The position numbers and the translations under genes were made by a program. DNA of 64,000 nt from positions 4,852,501 through 4,916,500 of the forward strand of contig NC_060973.1 of NCBI RefSeq assembly GCF_910589235.1, in the 5' to 3' direction. Every line of letters begins with the position of its first letter. The first letter of the stretch is position 1. Of the stretch, positions 1 to 11,888 are shown one piece after another. The notes beneath the pieces were generated by a model. The model worked only from the letters and a program-made list of their open reading frames with translations, did no database searches and was not told the DNA's origin. Source of the stretch: Vespa crabro (taxonomy: Eukaryota; Arthropoda; Insecta; Hymenoptera; Vespidae).

Positions 1-139
1 TTTGATCGCGTATTAAAAATATGTAAGAATTATAATAATGTGCTGTTTAAGAAAGAAAAAAGAGAAAGAAAAAAGTAAAGGAACATACATATTTGCGAGA
101 TCTATGATGAAAATGTAAGAAAATTTTTTATACTCCCCG

Positions 140-191
<52 letters not shown>

Positions 192-412
192 TCTCTTTCT
201 GGACAGGCTGAACGGATTTTAACACTTAAAGTACGGAATTTACGAACAAAAAAAACTGGATAATTCATTAAATACGTTCCACGTTCTTTGACAGTTCTTC
301 TCGGGTAAATACGTAAGTAGCTTGCACGGTTTTGCTTCCGCGTTCGATAAGTTCACTCGAAGGGCTTAATCGCGAAATCCGGCTTCGATGAACTTTATGA
401 CGAATATATTAC
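1..412. other. Left edge; CT microsatellite, otherwise no gene seen
   Basis: This stretch holds a (CT)n run at about 141-197 and AT-rich sequence around it. If the minus-strand gene proposed at 413-4312 is real, this would be its next intron, because the exon at 413-493 ends with a GTAATA donor and the frame is still open. I found no convincing further exon before the window edge. Confidence 0.5.
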
Positions 413-1069
413 CTTCGCCTCCAAGGTCTCCAGTTGTGCCATTCTCGGCTCCAATAGTTGTTGCTGGGCACCGGTATTGGTATGTAGAGCGGTCTGAAAG
501 AAAGCAGTTATTGTTGACGGTAAATAGTAGTCGCAATGGAGAGCGGAAAATTTTATTAAAAAAAAAAGCACTCTTGAAAAGTGAGTAAAGCCAAACGTAA
601 AGCCTTTAGAAAAAAAGAAAAAAATGATTAAAATTTAACTTGAAACAACTATTGTTCACTTCTCGCCACAAATATTGAGCGAAAGTAAGAATGCTCAAAG
701 ACACACTTAGACGGACTATACAACTATAGTTAAAGAATTAGGTCAACGTGCAGGACGCGCGATGACCTTTCGCACTGTCCAACAAAACCAGTAACGAACG
801 ATGATTACAATGAGCCCTGATCTTTTTGAAAAGATTCTTTTCTATTTTACATATCATATTTTTCTTCAATCTCGCAAAAGCATAATAAAATAGAAACGAT
901 TTAAAATCAATGTAATCCGCTTCGAAGGGAGACTCCTCCTTAAAGTGCATCCTCTACTTCCAACTAAGAAGATCAACGAGTTGTGATTCTTATAAATCCT
1001 CCTGTGATTCATCTCGCCCATATAATGCGTGCGCGCGTGTGTATATGCATATATGCATATATACATACA

Positions 1070-1103
<34 letters not shown>

Positions 1104-3542
1104 TGTAATATAGTATACGACACATGCAATGCCGTTTTCGTTACGAACCGTGAAATTGCATGGCAAGGCGACGTTTGCCGACAACTCCCTCTCCTTCATT
1201 GAAGTTTCTCACGGAAACAAGATAATATCTATCTTTCGTATCTTTTCGTTAAATATCGTTCGACATAGCTACCTTCGATGACAATTATAGGATCGATCTG
1301 TTAAAGCGACCTCCAAAGTCAATACGTTGTTTCATTACACATAGGAAAGACACATACTCGTGATTGCGAATGCGTTCGCGTTTCGAGAGCATTAAAGTAA
1401 AAGGAAAATATTATAACCGGCGGCTATCTTTACGCTGCTAACTCAGCTAAGTCGAGGTAAGCCTAACGATCGTTAGGTGAAATTAATTTAATTCGATTCG
1501 ATTACGTGAGATTTATAATAAACGATGGACAAATGAAATTAATTTATTCGAGATTTCGCACAGACAATCTCTTATATAATAAACGAAAATATGTATAATT
1601 TATTTATCGAAATAATAAAGAGAAAACACTGACTGATTAAACCTTATAAATCACAATCGAATAAAAATATGTTCGTTAGGTTGAACGGTAGACGTTTAAA
1701 TGCTCGTTTTATTTTCAAGAAAAAAATATATTTTGTGTGTGTGCGTGTGTGCGCGCGTACACGCGCGCGTGTATATATACGTGCGTGCTCGCACGATTTG
1801 CGAGCGTAGGATGTGAGAATGCACGCGTGCGAATGGTACACGTAGGACGAGCATAAAAGCACGAGGAAGAGACGAAACTTTAATTCTGAAATGGACACAA
1901 TAACGGAAGGAAACGAAATATGAGAGCTGATAATAACGTAAAAAATTCGCGATTAGTTTAAAAAATATTAAACAAAAAGATGACGGGGTGTGTGTGTACG
2001 TGCGTGACCACCAAACAAAAATCCTTTCTTTTCCTTCTTATTTTATCTTCGAACCAAGATTTTCTCTCCGTAAATGGCTTTCATGCTGCACTATTTCCTT
2101 TTATTCTCTACTCTAAAAACCAGTGCCTCCATTTTTTGGCCGGACCTTCCTTGGCTACACTCTATAATTATGATAACTACCTAAGGACTTTCTATTAAAT
2201 CGAGGAATTTGCAGGCTCGCCAATTTTTGGTTCACGTGACTTTGAAAATTCAAAGGACCTATGGAAGTAATCGTATTTTTAACATTAACACGTTGAGAGT
2301 AACAAATTCTATTCGTTTAATATTTTTCGTCATTTTTCTTTTTTTTCTTTCTTTTTTTTTTATAGATGAAAGACAGGAACAAACTTAACAAAATTTGAAA
2401 CTTTACTATTACTAAAAACATTTAGATATAAAAACGACATAGGAATGCATTAGACTTTACTTATAATTATCTAACGATTTTCTTGTTGAAAGTTATATTG
2501 GCTACGATCGTCGCGCATAGTTTTGGCGCATCTAACGATAATCATCACGCCTACGGTTCGAAACGATTGAAAGTATATATCATACGCGCAACTCGGAAAA
2601 TATCTTAGCAGTCTTTCGCTTTATGGTAAATACAGGCGCATTGATACATATTTGCATATAATATAGAACTCACCAATGAGACCGATCGTTGCTCCAGTTT
2701 AACACCACCACGATCGTCTTTATCGTCGCCGCAATCTGTTGTATAAAACAATACGCTTTTCTTCGAACCTCTGTAATCAAAAAGAAGAAGAAAAAAAGAA
2801 AAAAAGGAAAAAAATATATAATTATTCATTATAAAAGAATAATTATTTGTTCCCATTAGTTCATTAGAACATCCCGTTAAAGCTTTAAACTGTTTTTCTA
2901 CCTTGACGAGAGAATTTCGAATTTCGATTAAAAATCATTGAAGCATAAATCTTTTTCGAGTACGAGCTGCATGGCGTTAGAGAAGATTCACGAACGTGTA
3001 ACGCATAAATTGATACGATTACCAGCTCAACGATGCGGACTTAACGCGATGAACTTTGATAAACTCTTTTATTATCTGTAGGCTCCCACGTGAAGATGTT
3101 GATCGATTCGTGGCATGTAATACGATCGATAAGTAAGAAAACGATACGAAATAAAAGATATAAGAGCAAGGAAATATAAAATTAGAAAGAAAATGATGTT
3201 AAAGACAAAGTATCGTCGAAAGACAAACCATGTCTATGCGTTTAAAGATAATCACACCTGAGTGCCTTCCCATTCCTGCTGAACGGTTGACGTTCGGCGA
3301 GCGTGGCTGGACCGGTGTAAACCCGGCTCTCGCTCATGGCGAAGATCTTTGCAACATCGCACCTCGTCTTCTTAATCGGCTCACAACGAGGACATCTGTA
3401 ACCGAGAACCGAATGTATTCCCTCGAGATAAGTCGAGTCAAGTTTCAACCAAGGAATCTTACAATTTTTTCAACGTTCATCTTTAAACATGATCCAAGAA
3501 ACGATTACTTTAGATACCAATATATGCCACTAATTTTTATAA

Positions 3543-3586
<44 letters not shown>

Positions 3587-4312
3587 TGTGATTTTAATTT
3601 AAATGTAACTTGACTCTTATTACGAAACGAACAAAACTTTATACGTTAAAGGTACGTAATGTATTTGTAAAACTGTAACACATTTGTAATACATGCCGAT
3701 GCGAAGACGTCGATGCAGGTCCTTGCATCTCTTATAAAAATTTGATCAAGCGTTATGTACATATAGTTGATATCAGAGATAGTCTCGCTACTGATATAAA
3801 ACGTATCAATCATTAAATTATTCAGTTACATAGGTTTCGGTAAATGGTAAGGTAAACACAAACAAAACAAAATAAAAAGAAAGAAAGAAAAGAAAAAATA
3901 GGAAAAGAAGATCGATTCTATTCGGAGGATTTTCGCGAAGAAGAATTACACGAAGGAACCAATGAGAGACAGAGGAGCAGGATCAAGGAGACTGAAGGAG
4001 AGATAGAGAGACGCTTCGACCCCGACCCCGACCCGTGGGCCCGAGAGAAGGCCCATTATTCGAGAGCGAGAGAGAAAGAGAGAGATGGAAGCACGAGGAA
4101 GGATAGGAAAAGAGAATGATAGAGGTTAAGCAAGGCGAACGAAGAAGGCAAGAGGGCTTCCTCTCTTTTCTCATCCGGCTCGCTCTCTCTCTCTCTCTCT
4201 TTTTCTCTGATCGCCCACAGCAGCGAACGTTTGTGCGCAACACACACGTACGTATGAGCATCTATCGCAGAGATTTAACTTACATTAAACTCGCGCACCT
4301 CCCTTTTCCCAT
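413..4312 (-). CDS. Putative spliced gene, product unrecognised, 3' end off the window
   Basis: Four minus-strand exons can be chained: 4284-4312 (ATG at 4312, context ACAATGG, in-frame stops just upstream, GTAAGT donor), 3258-3395 (acceptor GGTTACAG), 2674-2770 (long T/C tract then TTACAG, donor GTGAGT) and 413-493 (acceptor TTTCTTTCAG, donor GTAATA). Phases agree at each junction (29, 138, 97 and 81 nt; 345 nt, 115 open codons). The predicted peptide starts MGKGRCASLICPRCEP and ends QLLEPRMAQLETLEAK; it has a CPRC pair and a Gln/Glu/Leu-rich end. I do not recognise a family. The last two exons are open in more than one frame, so a spliced non-coding transcript is a real alternative. The splice sites are better supported than the coding claim. 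Confidence 0.4.
494..2673. other. Intron of the putative gene or intergenic DNA; TA and GT repeats
   Basis: No exon was supported here on either strand. There is a (TA)n run at about 1070-1100, a GT/GC alternating tract at about 1735-1785, and a T-rich tract near 2335-2362. Short open frames that overlap these repeats read as runs of Tyr-Ile or His-Thr and are not genes. Confidence 0.5.
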
Positions 4313-5417
4313 TGTTCCCCGTTATTATGCGAGTTAACGTTTAGTCTATACGTTGATATGTCTACGACAAAAAGTCTAATCAATTTTTCTTTTTTAGCTT
4401 TTATATTCGTGTTCTAAAAATAATCGATCAGTAAATTAATTAAAAGAGATAAGAAGAAAAGGGACGATACGTTTTTTGCTCGGCCTAGCGAATGGATTAG
4501 TTTAAAATTAAAGGGAACGTCTGGGAAGGGAAAATCTTTGAAATATATTCTCTAACGGCCAAGTAACATCTGCCGACAGGTGCCTAGGGCGTTACGCTTA
4601 GCTGTCCAACCCCCTAAACGAAAGATACGTGAAACTTTTCGCCTCGTTGCGCATAGCGCTTATTCTCATCAAAAGTTTTCATTCGCAAAAACCCCTTGCA
4701 ATATGCCATAATTGACCATATGGTTTGATTAGATATGATTCATATTTCGGCATTTAATTCGCTTTTAAGAATAAGTAAAGTTATTAAAAGTACAAAGGGA
4801 GAAGAAAGTTTTTTCTCTATTTTAATTATTTCTTTATTTTTCTTTTGTCGTTTGTAATCGCGAGATCGTTCCGTCTATTTAGATAAAGGCGGTATAAGAT
4901 AAGATCGGTAGTAAGATATAAAGAAGCTTTAAAAAAAATAGTAAACTAAGATATCGATTATTTCAACGATTGTTGAACGATATTTTCTCGAAAAGGAGAA
5001 AGTATCGCGGTAACTACAAGCAAAGGATAAATTTGTAAAATAAAGCGATTCGAAGTATGTCGAAGCGATCCGGATCCGGTTTGGCAGTTTTCGAGCTCCT
5101 CGAAACTCGGACGAGTAAAAGAATATCGATGTTCGAGCTCGGTTCGACGTAGGCGATCGTTCAACCGCTATAAATTTCAAGTAGGCGCTATCTTCGACGA
5201 GCCGACGCCACTGGTCTTCCCAGTATTTTTATTGGGCTCGTATATTTGCCGGTACGCTCAACGCAATACGGAAAAACGACAGTGACATTTCTTTTCGGAT
5301 ATTCTCGAAATTCGTCGTATATCCGATTCCTTTTATAATATACAATCGAATATTATTACTCGAGAAGTAGAAATCATCGATGTCTCATCGTCGGGAGGGT
5401 TGAGCTATAGGGTCCCA
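4313..5417. other. Intergenic or 5' region; GC patches and a coding-like remnant
   Basis: This lies between the putative left gene (minus) and the MNS1-like gene (minus). It is AT-rich apart from 4560-4680 and 5050-5290. The second patch reads like coding DNA on the minus strand but no single frame holds up (see findings). An inverted repeat (AGGGTC ... GACCCT, 5409-5432) overlaps the stop codon of the MNS1-like gene and may be a 3'-end hairpin. Confidence 0.5.
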
Positions 5418-6623
5418 TTATAAAGAGACCCTATCGCAACTTATCGTCGAGCTCATTCTTCGCTCGAGTACATCTCGTTCCCTCTCGGTAAGATGTCTCT
5501 CGCTCAAAAATTCTCCAACGTTCGAAGCATGCTCGAGCAATAAGTAGCGGCGTTCTATCTTAACGGTCTCAGCCCTTAATTCCTCCATTCTACGTTCCTT
5601 CTCGAATTCCCTCTCGATCCTATGAATTTCCTCGTCCCTTATCCTCCGACGTTCGGCGATCATTCGTTCGAGATCCTCGCGATATCTCAATATCGCCCTT
5701 CTTTTCGCTTCGGCCGTTAATCGAAGAGTTCTCTCGTCTTCGGCCAATCTCCTCATACTCTCCTCGGCGAATTCCTTATCGCGCAATAAAAATTTAATCT
5801 TGCAGAGCTCCGTCAAGCTAATCTGTTCATTCAAAGAATCAAGTAGTTCCAGGGTCCTCGTGGTTCTTAACTTTTTCTCCTTCCAATCCTTGATCGTTCG
5901 GTCAAGCTCGATCTCCACCAGGACGAGTTCCTCGAGGAGGACTTCCCTCTCTCGCTTTCTCATGTCCTCCTCGAGAATCGTCGATAGGAGCGACGTAAGA
6001 ACCCGTTCTCGTCGTTCCTCGTGCTCGTTCGCCCGGCTCCTCGCATCGTTCGCCCTTCGTTCGATCTCCCGCGAATATCTCTCCCCGTCCTTCTTTATCC
6101 TCTCTTCCTCCTCCCTCTCGTTCGCCCTACGAATCTCCCTGAGCTCCGCGACTATCCTCCTCTCCTCCGCCCTCTCCGCGCGCAGTTCGAGTTTCCTCTC
6201 CAACGTCCTCGACTTCTCGCGCTCTTCCAACCTCCTCTCGACCTCCTCGAGGACCTCTCTCTCCCTTAGCCCTTCCTCCCTGCGTCTCTCTCTCTCCTCC
6301 CTCTTACTCGCCTCCCTCTCCGCGAGCTCGCGACTCGCGCTCTCTCTCGCCTCGGCGATCCTTCGGAGACGACTACGTGCCTCCTCCTCCAACTCGATCG
6401 ACGCGCGCAATCTATTCGCCTCCGTTTCCAAACGACCCTTTGCCATATCCAAACTCTTCTTGGCTTCTTTTGATGCGATCTGAACCTTCAACGACTTCTT
6501 CCAATAAGCTCGCCTCAATTCGGCCTCCAAATCCGCGATCGACTCGTCCGTCGACTCGCGATCTCTCCGATTCGACCAAAACAATCCTCTTCTTCCGAAG
6601 TCCACCCGACCCTCTCTCTCCAT
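5418..6623 (-). CDS. MNS1-like coiled-coil axonemal protein (intronless)
   Basis: Single open frame of 401 aa, very rich in Glu and Arg, predicted to be almost wholly alpha-helical coiled coil of the trichohyalin/plectin-homology type. An N-terminal stretch (IADLEAELRRAYWKKSLK) resembles the ELRxLExKLRAAYVNKE segment I recall for MNS1, and a late segment (RRYLLLEHASNVGEFL) fits the LLxEHAxxLxGFLP tail. MNS1 is a microtubule inner protein of motile axonemes, so a sperm role is expected in an insect. The length is shorter than the roughly 495 aa of the human protein. The start is ATG at 6623; a longer reading would need a TTG at 6650. Base composition is clearly GC-richer than the surroundings and there are no introns. 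CFAP45/CFAP53-type coiled coils are the main alternative. Confidence 0.6.
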   Translation of the reverse strand: MEREGRVDFGRRGLFWSNRRDRESTDESIADLEAELRRAYWKKSLKVQIASKEAKKSLDMAKGRLETEANRLRASIELEEEARSRLRRIAEARESASRELAEREASKREERERRREEGLREREVLEEVERRLEEREKSRTLERKLELRAERAEERRIVAELREIRRANEREEEERIKKDGERYSREIERRANDARSRANEHEERRERVLTSLLSTILEEDMRKREREVLLEELVLVEIELDRTIKDWKEKKLRTTRTLELLDSLNEQISLTELCKIKFLLRDKEFAEESMRRLAEDERTLRLTAEAKRRAILRYREDLERMIAERRRIRDEEIHRIEREFEKERRMEELRAETVKIERRYLLLEHASNVGEFLSERHLTERERDVLERRMSSTISCDRVSL

Positions 6624-8005
6624 CGTATATATTTTGTATAGTAAGTTCAAAATATAAATGTTAAATTTAATCGAATCACAGATCGATTATTTTACGATTA
6701 TTTTATTATATTGCGATCATGCGTTTACGATTATTTTATTTCCATTCGTCGACGTGTAGACACAAGTAACATTGCGAGGTTATTCTGAAATCGAAAATTT
6801 GTCAAACTGTAGAAAAATCTCCGCCAGAGAAGCCAATTCGAGAAATATTAATACGGTCTTCGTTCGAATATTTTCTATTTCCCGCATTCTCGCTCATACG
6901 GACGCCATTATTCTCTCCTGCGCTGCGTCATTTGAATCGAACATAATTTCGCGCGCATTAACCAACCGTCGAAACGAAACGAGTAGCAAAGTGACAAAGC
7001 TCAACGAGCGATAGAAAATTGTTAAATGTCGAATTATATGACGGAACGATACAAATGAAGACGACAATGGCGATTAAAACAATGATATCACTTACTTTTC
7101 ATTCAAACGAAATCCAACGAATCAAGTGCGGCATTTCCATCCTTTTCCATTCTCGTCCTTATTTCAAAAAAATCTCCTTTCTTATCCGAATTTTGCACTT
7201 TGTTCGGGATGGTCAATCAATCCCAATAGTTTTTTTATCACATAAATCGAGTCATAAATTTCAGAAATCAAAATTCAACGAACGCGCACGAACGTACGAG
7301 GCGATGGTTCGAAAGCAACTAACCACCGGCTTTCCTATCGCGCCGACGCTATGCAGTCCGAGATGGCGCTTTACGATAAATATTCTCCAATCAAAAGGGT
7401 GTATTTAGTAAAAACTAACATTCGTATCTTTACGAATTTTTAGCGGGAATTATAAATTGTCCTTCGCCATGCCGCATTATTTTTCTCAACAGATCGAAAA
7501 TATTATAAAATATATAATATACGTATATTTCGTAACTAAAATACTGTTACGTTTAAACCACCATGATTTTCTATACGTCCGACTTCATTATCAACGTATA
7601 TGTGTACATTCGTGTACAATAAATTCCGTTTAACTTTTAAATAGTTTTATATTAAAAATCAAGAAATATTTCTTTATTTCTATGTATAGAGAGATGGCAA
7701 GATCTTTCTTATCTCTCTTTGCTGCTTTTTAAGCTTTAACAAAAAAATAATTATCATTTTCAGTATTACATATGGCGCCTGATTGTCGTCGAGATATTAC
7801 AAAAAAATGGGAATAAAAATATATGAAAGAATCTAATACTAAAGATTAGATTATCTTATTTATTTAATGATCATTGGCCTATATACAGAAAAAACAGGTA
7901 TTTCGGTTACTCTCCGAGCAACCATAAAAAAAGGTTTTGCGATTGTTACCTGTTCTAACAAATAATGATGAGTAGTTACTAATTTAATCTCATAAATATA
8001 TTCTA
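6624..8005. other. Intergenic, no gene supported
   Basis: This is the 5' flank of the MNS1-like gene and the 3' flank of NDUFAB1. A plus-strand open stretch at 7019-7408 is long but starts without a good ATG and has no recognisable domain. A TTTATT (minus-strand AATAAA) at about 7859-7864 lies some 145 bases past the NDUFAB1 stop and is a candidate poly(A) signal. The 7250-7380 part is GC-richer and may be a promoter. Confidence 0.5.
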
Positions 8006-8369
8006 TTACTCATAAATATCCTCTCTATCTGCAACATAACGCACTATATGTCCAGGCGTCAATAATTTTTCTGCATCCATATCGGGAATCTCAAATCCAA
8101 ATTCATCTTCTACAGCCATAATAACCTCTACATGATCCAAGGAGTCAAGGCCCAAGTCATTTATAAAATGAGATTCCAAGCACAACTGTAATGCATTGAC
8201 ACAGGTTAAAAAATTCTACTAAATATAATATTTATAGTTAAGCATGCAGATATTAATTATGCACAACTGACATGTAAAATAAATAAAATATTGCTTTATT
8301 TTTTCACACTATCTTCGTTGTAATCATTCTGTCGATAAATACGATACCTTTACATTCTATATAATATGA

Positions 8370-8423
<54 letters not shown>

Positions 8424-9574
8424 ATGAAACTTATATATACATGTCAGTGATGCACAAGCACCACGACTCAAGCGAGGTGTTAGCCAATTGTCTTTCCCAG
8501 GAAGCTATCTTCTAAGATATTTCTATAAATGCATCATTAATGGGTCTAATAAAAAGCATATAATAGAAAAGTATATATTATACCACTTGGTAATTTCAAT
8601 TTATCATTTAAATCATGATACTCATTCACAGAAATATCCTTTAAGTAAGAAAATTTTAACCATTACTTCTTATAGCAGACAGATACCTTCTTGGGATCAA
8701 TTTTATCGTACAAATTGAGTAATAAAAGCACCCGCTGACGAATTATATCGAGTGTTAATGGAGGCTTGGAGCTGTAGAGGCGCACCTGCTTGACTCGTAG
8801 CTCTTCTATATCCTGCAAAATAATGTCTTTTTACAGAATAAAATATTTTACAACCTTATCCGCAGTAACTTTGTCATAGGCACGAACTACTTTTAATACA
8901 CGTTCTTCGATATCCTTCGTCGTTGGCTTTGTTTTATATGTACGAACAAATCCAATCTTAACCTAAATATATTAAACAATTCAATTGTATAACCAAATTA
9001 TCCTTAATTTCAAAGGATACTATTTTCTAGATTTTTGAATAAATGAACAAACCGTTGTTCTTCTTTATGGATCAGATTTTATTAACTTAACTTACGAAGA
9101 ATATAATTCAAAACACTCAAAAAGGAAAACGTAGAATAATTTTATTCATGAATCGAGAAATCATTTATTATACGTACAAAGTATATGACACATGTAAAAT
9201 GATATCTGATTTTTGAAATTTTTTTAAAACCATATGATTCTTACCCAGGGCAAAAGGATAATGTCTAAAACAATGATAATGTTTCGCGACAGATATATCG
9301 TAAAAAAAAAAAGAAGTTCAAAATTTTAAGTTACATAATATATGTATTAAAAAACGTATCGGATCGAATTAGACGAAAAGTTCATAGATTTTGTACAGTT
9401 GTTACGAGTGTTTACCTGCGATATATGTGGTACGACATTTTGTCTTGAACGATTAAGGAATTTTTCATAACATGTAAGTTGTCCGCTAACTCCACATAAA
9501 TGTAATCGAGCGACTGAATTCCTTAAGACACCGGTATTTCTCGATAAAAGACGTGCAATAGTATAAGACGCCAT
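8006..9574 (-). CDS. NDUFAB1: Mitochondrial acyl carrier protein (complex I subunit AB1)
   Basis: Exon 1 is 9416-9574 (53 codons, MASYTIARLL, an Arg-rich mitochondrial presequence). One of two middle exons follows, 8855-8962 (36 codons) or 8687-8812 (42 codons), then the last exon 8006-8185. The last exon carries the ACP core with GLDSLDHVEVIMAVEDEFGF; the Ser of DSL is the phosphopantetheine site. The product is 148 or 154 aa, close to the usual size. It is a subunit of respiratory complex I and the carrier for mitochondrial fatty-acid and lipoate synthesis and for LYR-protein complexes such as the Fe-S machinery. All junctions are phase 0. Alternatively spliced forms are, as I recall, reported for the Drosophila gene. 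A (TA)n run sits in the last intron at about 8370-8420. Confidence 0.93.
8687..8812 (-). other. NDUFAB1: NDUFAB1 alternative middle exon A (42 codons)
   Basis: Acceptor TTTTGCAG is at 8813-8820 and donor GTATCT directly below 8687. It encodes VRLYSSKPPLTLDIIRQRVL and then LLLNLYDKIDPKK, the classic ACP helix-1 region that joins to LCLESHF in the last exon. Only 42 bases separate it from exon B. Confidence 0.88.
8855..8962 (-). other. NDUFAB1: NDUFAB1 alternative middle exon B (36 codons)
   Basis: Acceptor ATTTAG is just above 8962 and donor GTTGTA just below 8855. It encodes VKIGFVRTYKTKPTTKDIEE and then RVLKVVRAYDKVTADK. It is homologous in layout to exon A (xVRxYxxKP...I..RVL....YDK......K) but diverged, and both are phase 0 at each end. 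Confidence 0.88.
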
Positions 9575-10431
9575 TTTCCTATTCGATGAATGAGAGATAA
9601 CCGGGCTCTACGAAATTTATCTACAGTCAAAGATCAAATATAAAAGTGATATGCAACGACGAAGAAAATTTGATTCGGCGCGCTATCTAGCGGTACATGT
9701 GAAAAGCCATAATCGATTGAAATGTAGGTAACTGTGTATATTTTTCGAACTACGTAATTCAAAATAAAAAATTATGCGACCGATCGATATTTTGTAATTT
9801 AATACGATTCAAATTTAATACGATTTATCTATATAATTATTTGTATTTGTACTGTCGATAATTATAAAATTGAGTACACGCATTGGGAAATTAATTGATA
9901 AAAATTAGATCTGTGCATTACAAAGATGTAAAAATTCATTCAACTAAAATCTGTAATGAGTAATGGCGGTATAAAATTGATATCGCTTAAATATGTAAAA
10001 TTCGTGAAATCTTGTTTAATGTTTAAAGTCAATTACAAATATTTTATTTCCAATAATTACAAATCAGTTTTATGTACGTAGGAATTATAAGAGCACGATT
10101 CGTCCTTGTACTATATATTTCTTGTACTTATAAGCAGACAAATCTCTCTAAAAACATTTTGATAATCAAATTTATTGATTTTCAAATACAAATTTGATAA
10201 AACTTGTCAAATTATTTATCCGTAATATATTAAAGAATTTATCACTTTAATGGAAAAGAAACTTTATAAAAAAATACTTTCTCCTAAAAAATCATGATTC
10301 TTGGGTAACAATTATAAGTTATACATCAAAAACACAGTCATTCCTTAGAATGAAAACATTTTTAAATACACATTTGGAAGCCATATGCCGATGACGTATA
10401 AACAAACAAGCAATGAATCGTATACATTTAT

Positions 10432-10455
10432 ATATACATATATATATATATATAC

Positions 10456-10526
<71 letters not shown>
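10432..10526. repeat. (TA)n microsatellite with TACA interruptions
   Basis: About 95 bases of TA dinucleotide, interrupted by TACATACATACA near 10452-10468. Open frames on both strands across it are repeat artefacts. Confidence 0.9.
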
Positions 10527-10528
<2 letters not shown>

Positions 10529-11888
10529 GAAATAATTAAAACTATTGTACATTTTCCTTTTTTTACTCTGAGACATGAAAATGAGAGTCAATTTATAATC
10601 GATAATAAATAATAATAAATGAACTTATAAAAATAAGCAAAAAAAATTAAATATTTTAATAAATATTTTTTGTGGTGGTTTTACCACTAAAACGAAAAGT
10701 ATCAATCCGTATATATTAAATGATTGTTTAAAATGTTATCTCTTTAACATAATACACAATTATTGTATAATGGTTCTGGTCTCATTAGTAAATCAATGTG
10801 ATAGATAATTTCATGTGTTTACACATATATATCTATTGTATTCTTGGGTTATTTAAATAAAATAAGTTTAGAAATGAAAATACGTTCAGCAGAATACGCA
10901 TTCTCCCTCTCTCCTAAAAGACTATGCAACAAAATCTACCACCTGTCTTAAGTAATACTGAATTTCGCTTTAAAAAAAATACTTATCTATAATACAATAC
11001 GCGTTAGAAAAAGGAACACTCTCTTAATATTTTTTGATAAATTTTGGAATAACGCGAGATGTGTTAGAAAAATTAATATGAACAATTGCGTAGAAAAAAT
11101 GTCCTGGGATTATTCACAAAATGACATTTCAAGTTTTTAATATATAGAATACGTCATTTTCTATTTATGGGTAAGTAAAGAGGCACATTAATTAAGAGTT
11201 AACAATCGTTTGTATTTTTAACGCAACGAATAGTTTGGATAATATTATGTGTATAATGAATACAAGATGGAATTATGTGAGAATACGGGACTGAACTTTG
11301 CATTAATGTCTAATTATTTTTAAATAATTTTATGCGCGAGAAATTTTTCTATTTTCTTTCACTTTCACATAACTTTTCTTAATAAAATTTTTCTATATCT
11401 CATACGCGGCTTTGGGAAAAAAAGCAAAAAAAGAAAACAAAAAAAAAGATGAATAAAAATAAAAGAAAAGAGAAACGAAAAAAAATAGAAACTTCAAGAA
11501 TATTTTTCATCCTTTGAGACTAAACGGGCAAAAAATAAAATAGCGTTCGTGTCTCTACTACATATTCACAACTTTTATAATTTATTTCAATTATTTTTTC
11601 AAAAAGTAATTACTTACAAAATAAAAATGCAGAAAATATTCAAAGTTCGTACCGTGCTCTCAATATTATCTTCATCCATTATTACATGCTTTTTTATCAC
11701 CACATTAGTGCAATGTTTTTTTTTGTTTTGTTTTGTTTTCTTACTCGGCAATAAGACAAAATTCATAGCATTTGTTATTTTTAAACGGTATTGGTAGAAA
11801 CCATTCGTGATTCGTGACCAATCAATGCGAAATAAATTTTGTATTATTACCTTGTCATATTCGTTGAAATATCTCATGCTATCCATCA

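Noticed and set aside
5800..6483. 227-codon plus-strand open frame rich in Ser, Leu and Arg
   Set aside because: It is the antisense of the MNS1-like gene; Glu and Arg codons read backward give Ser and Leu. No domain fits.
7019..7408. 129-codon plus-strand open frame
   Set aside because: Starts on TTG rather than ATG, has no recognisable motif, and no splice context was found. It is probably a chance frame in promoter-flank DNA.
10319..10612. Tyr-Ile repeat open frames on both strands
   Set aside because: They read through a TA microsatellite. The same applies to frames at 866-1199, 12631-12930, 24467-24649 and 46729-47149.
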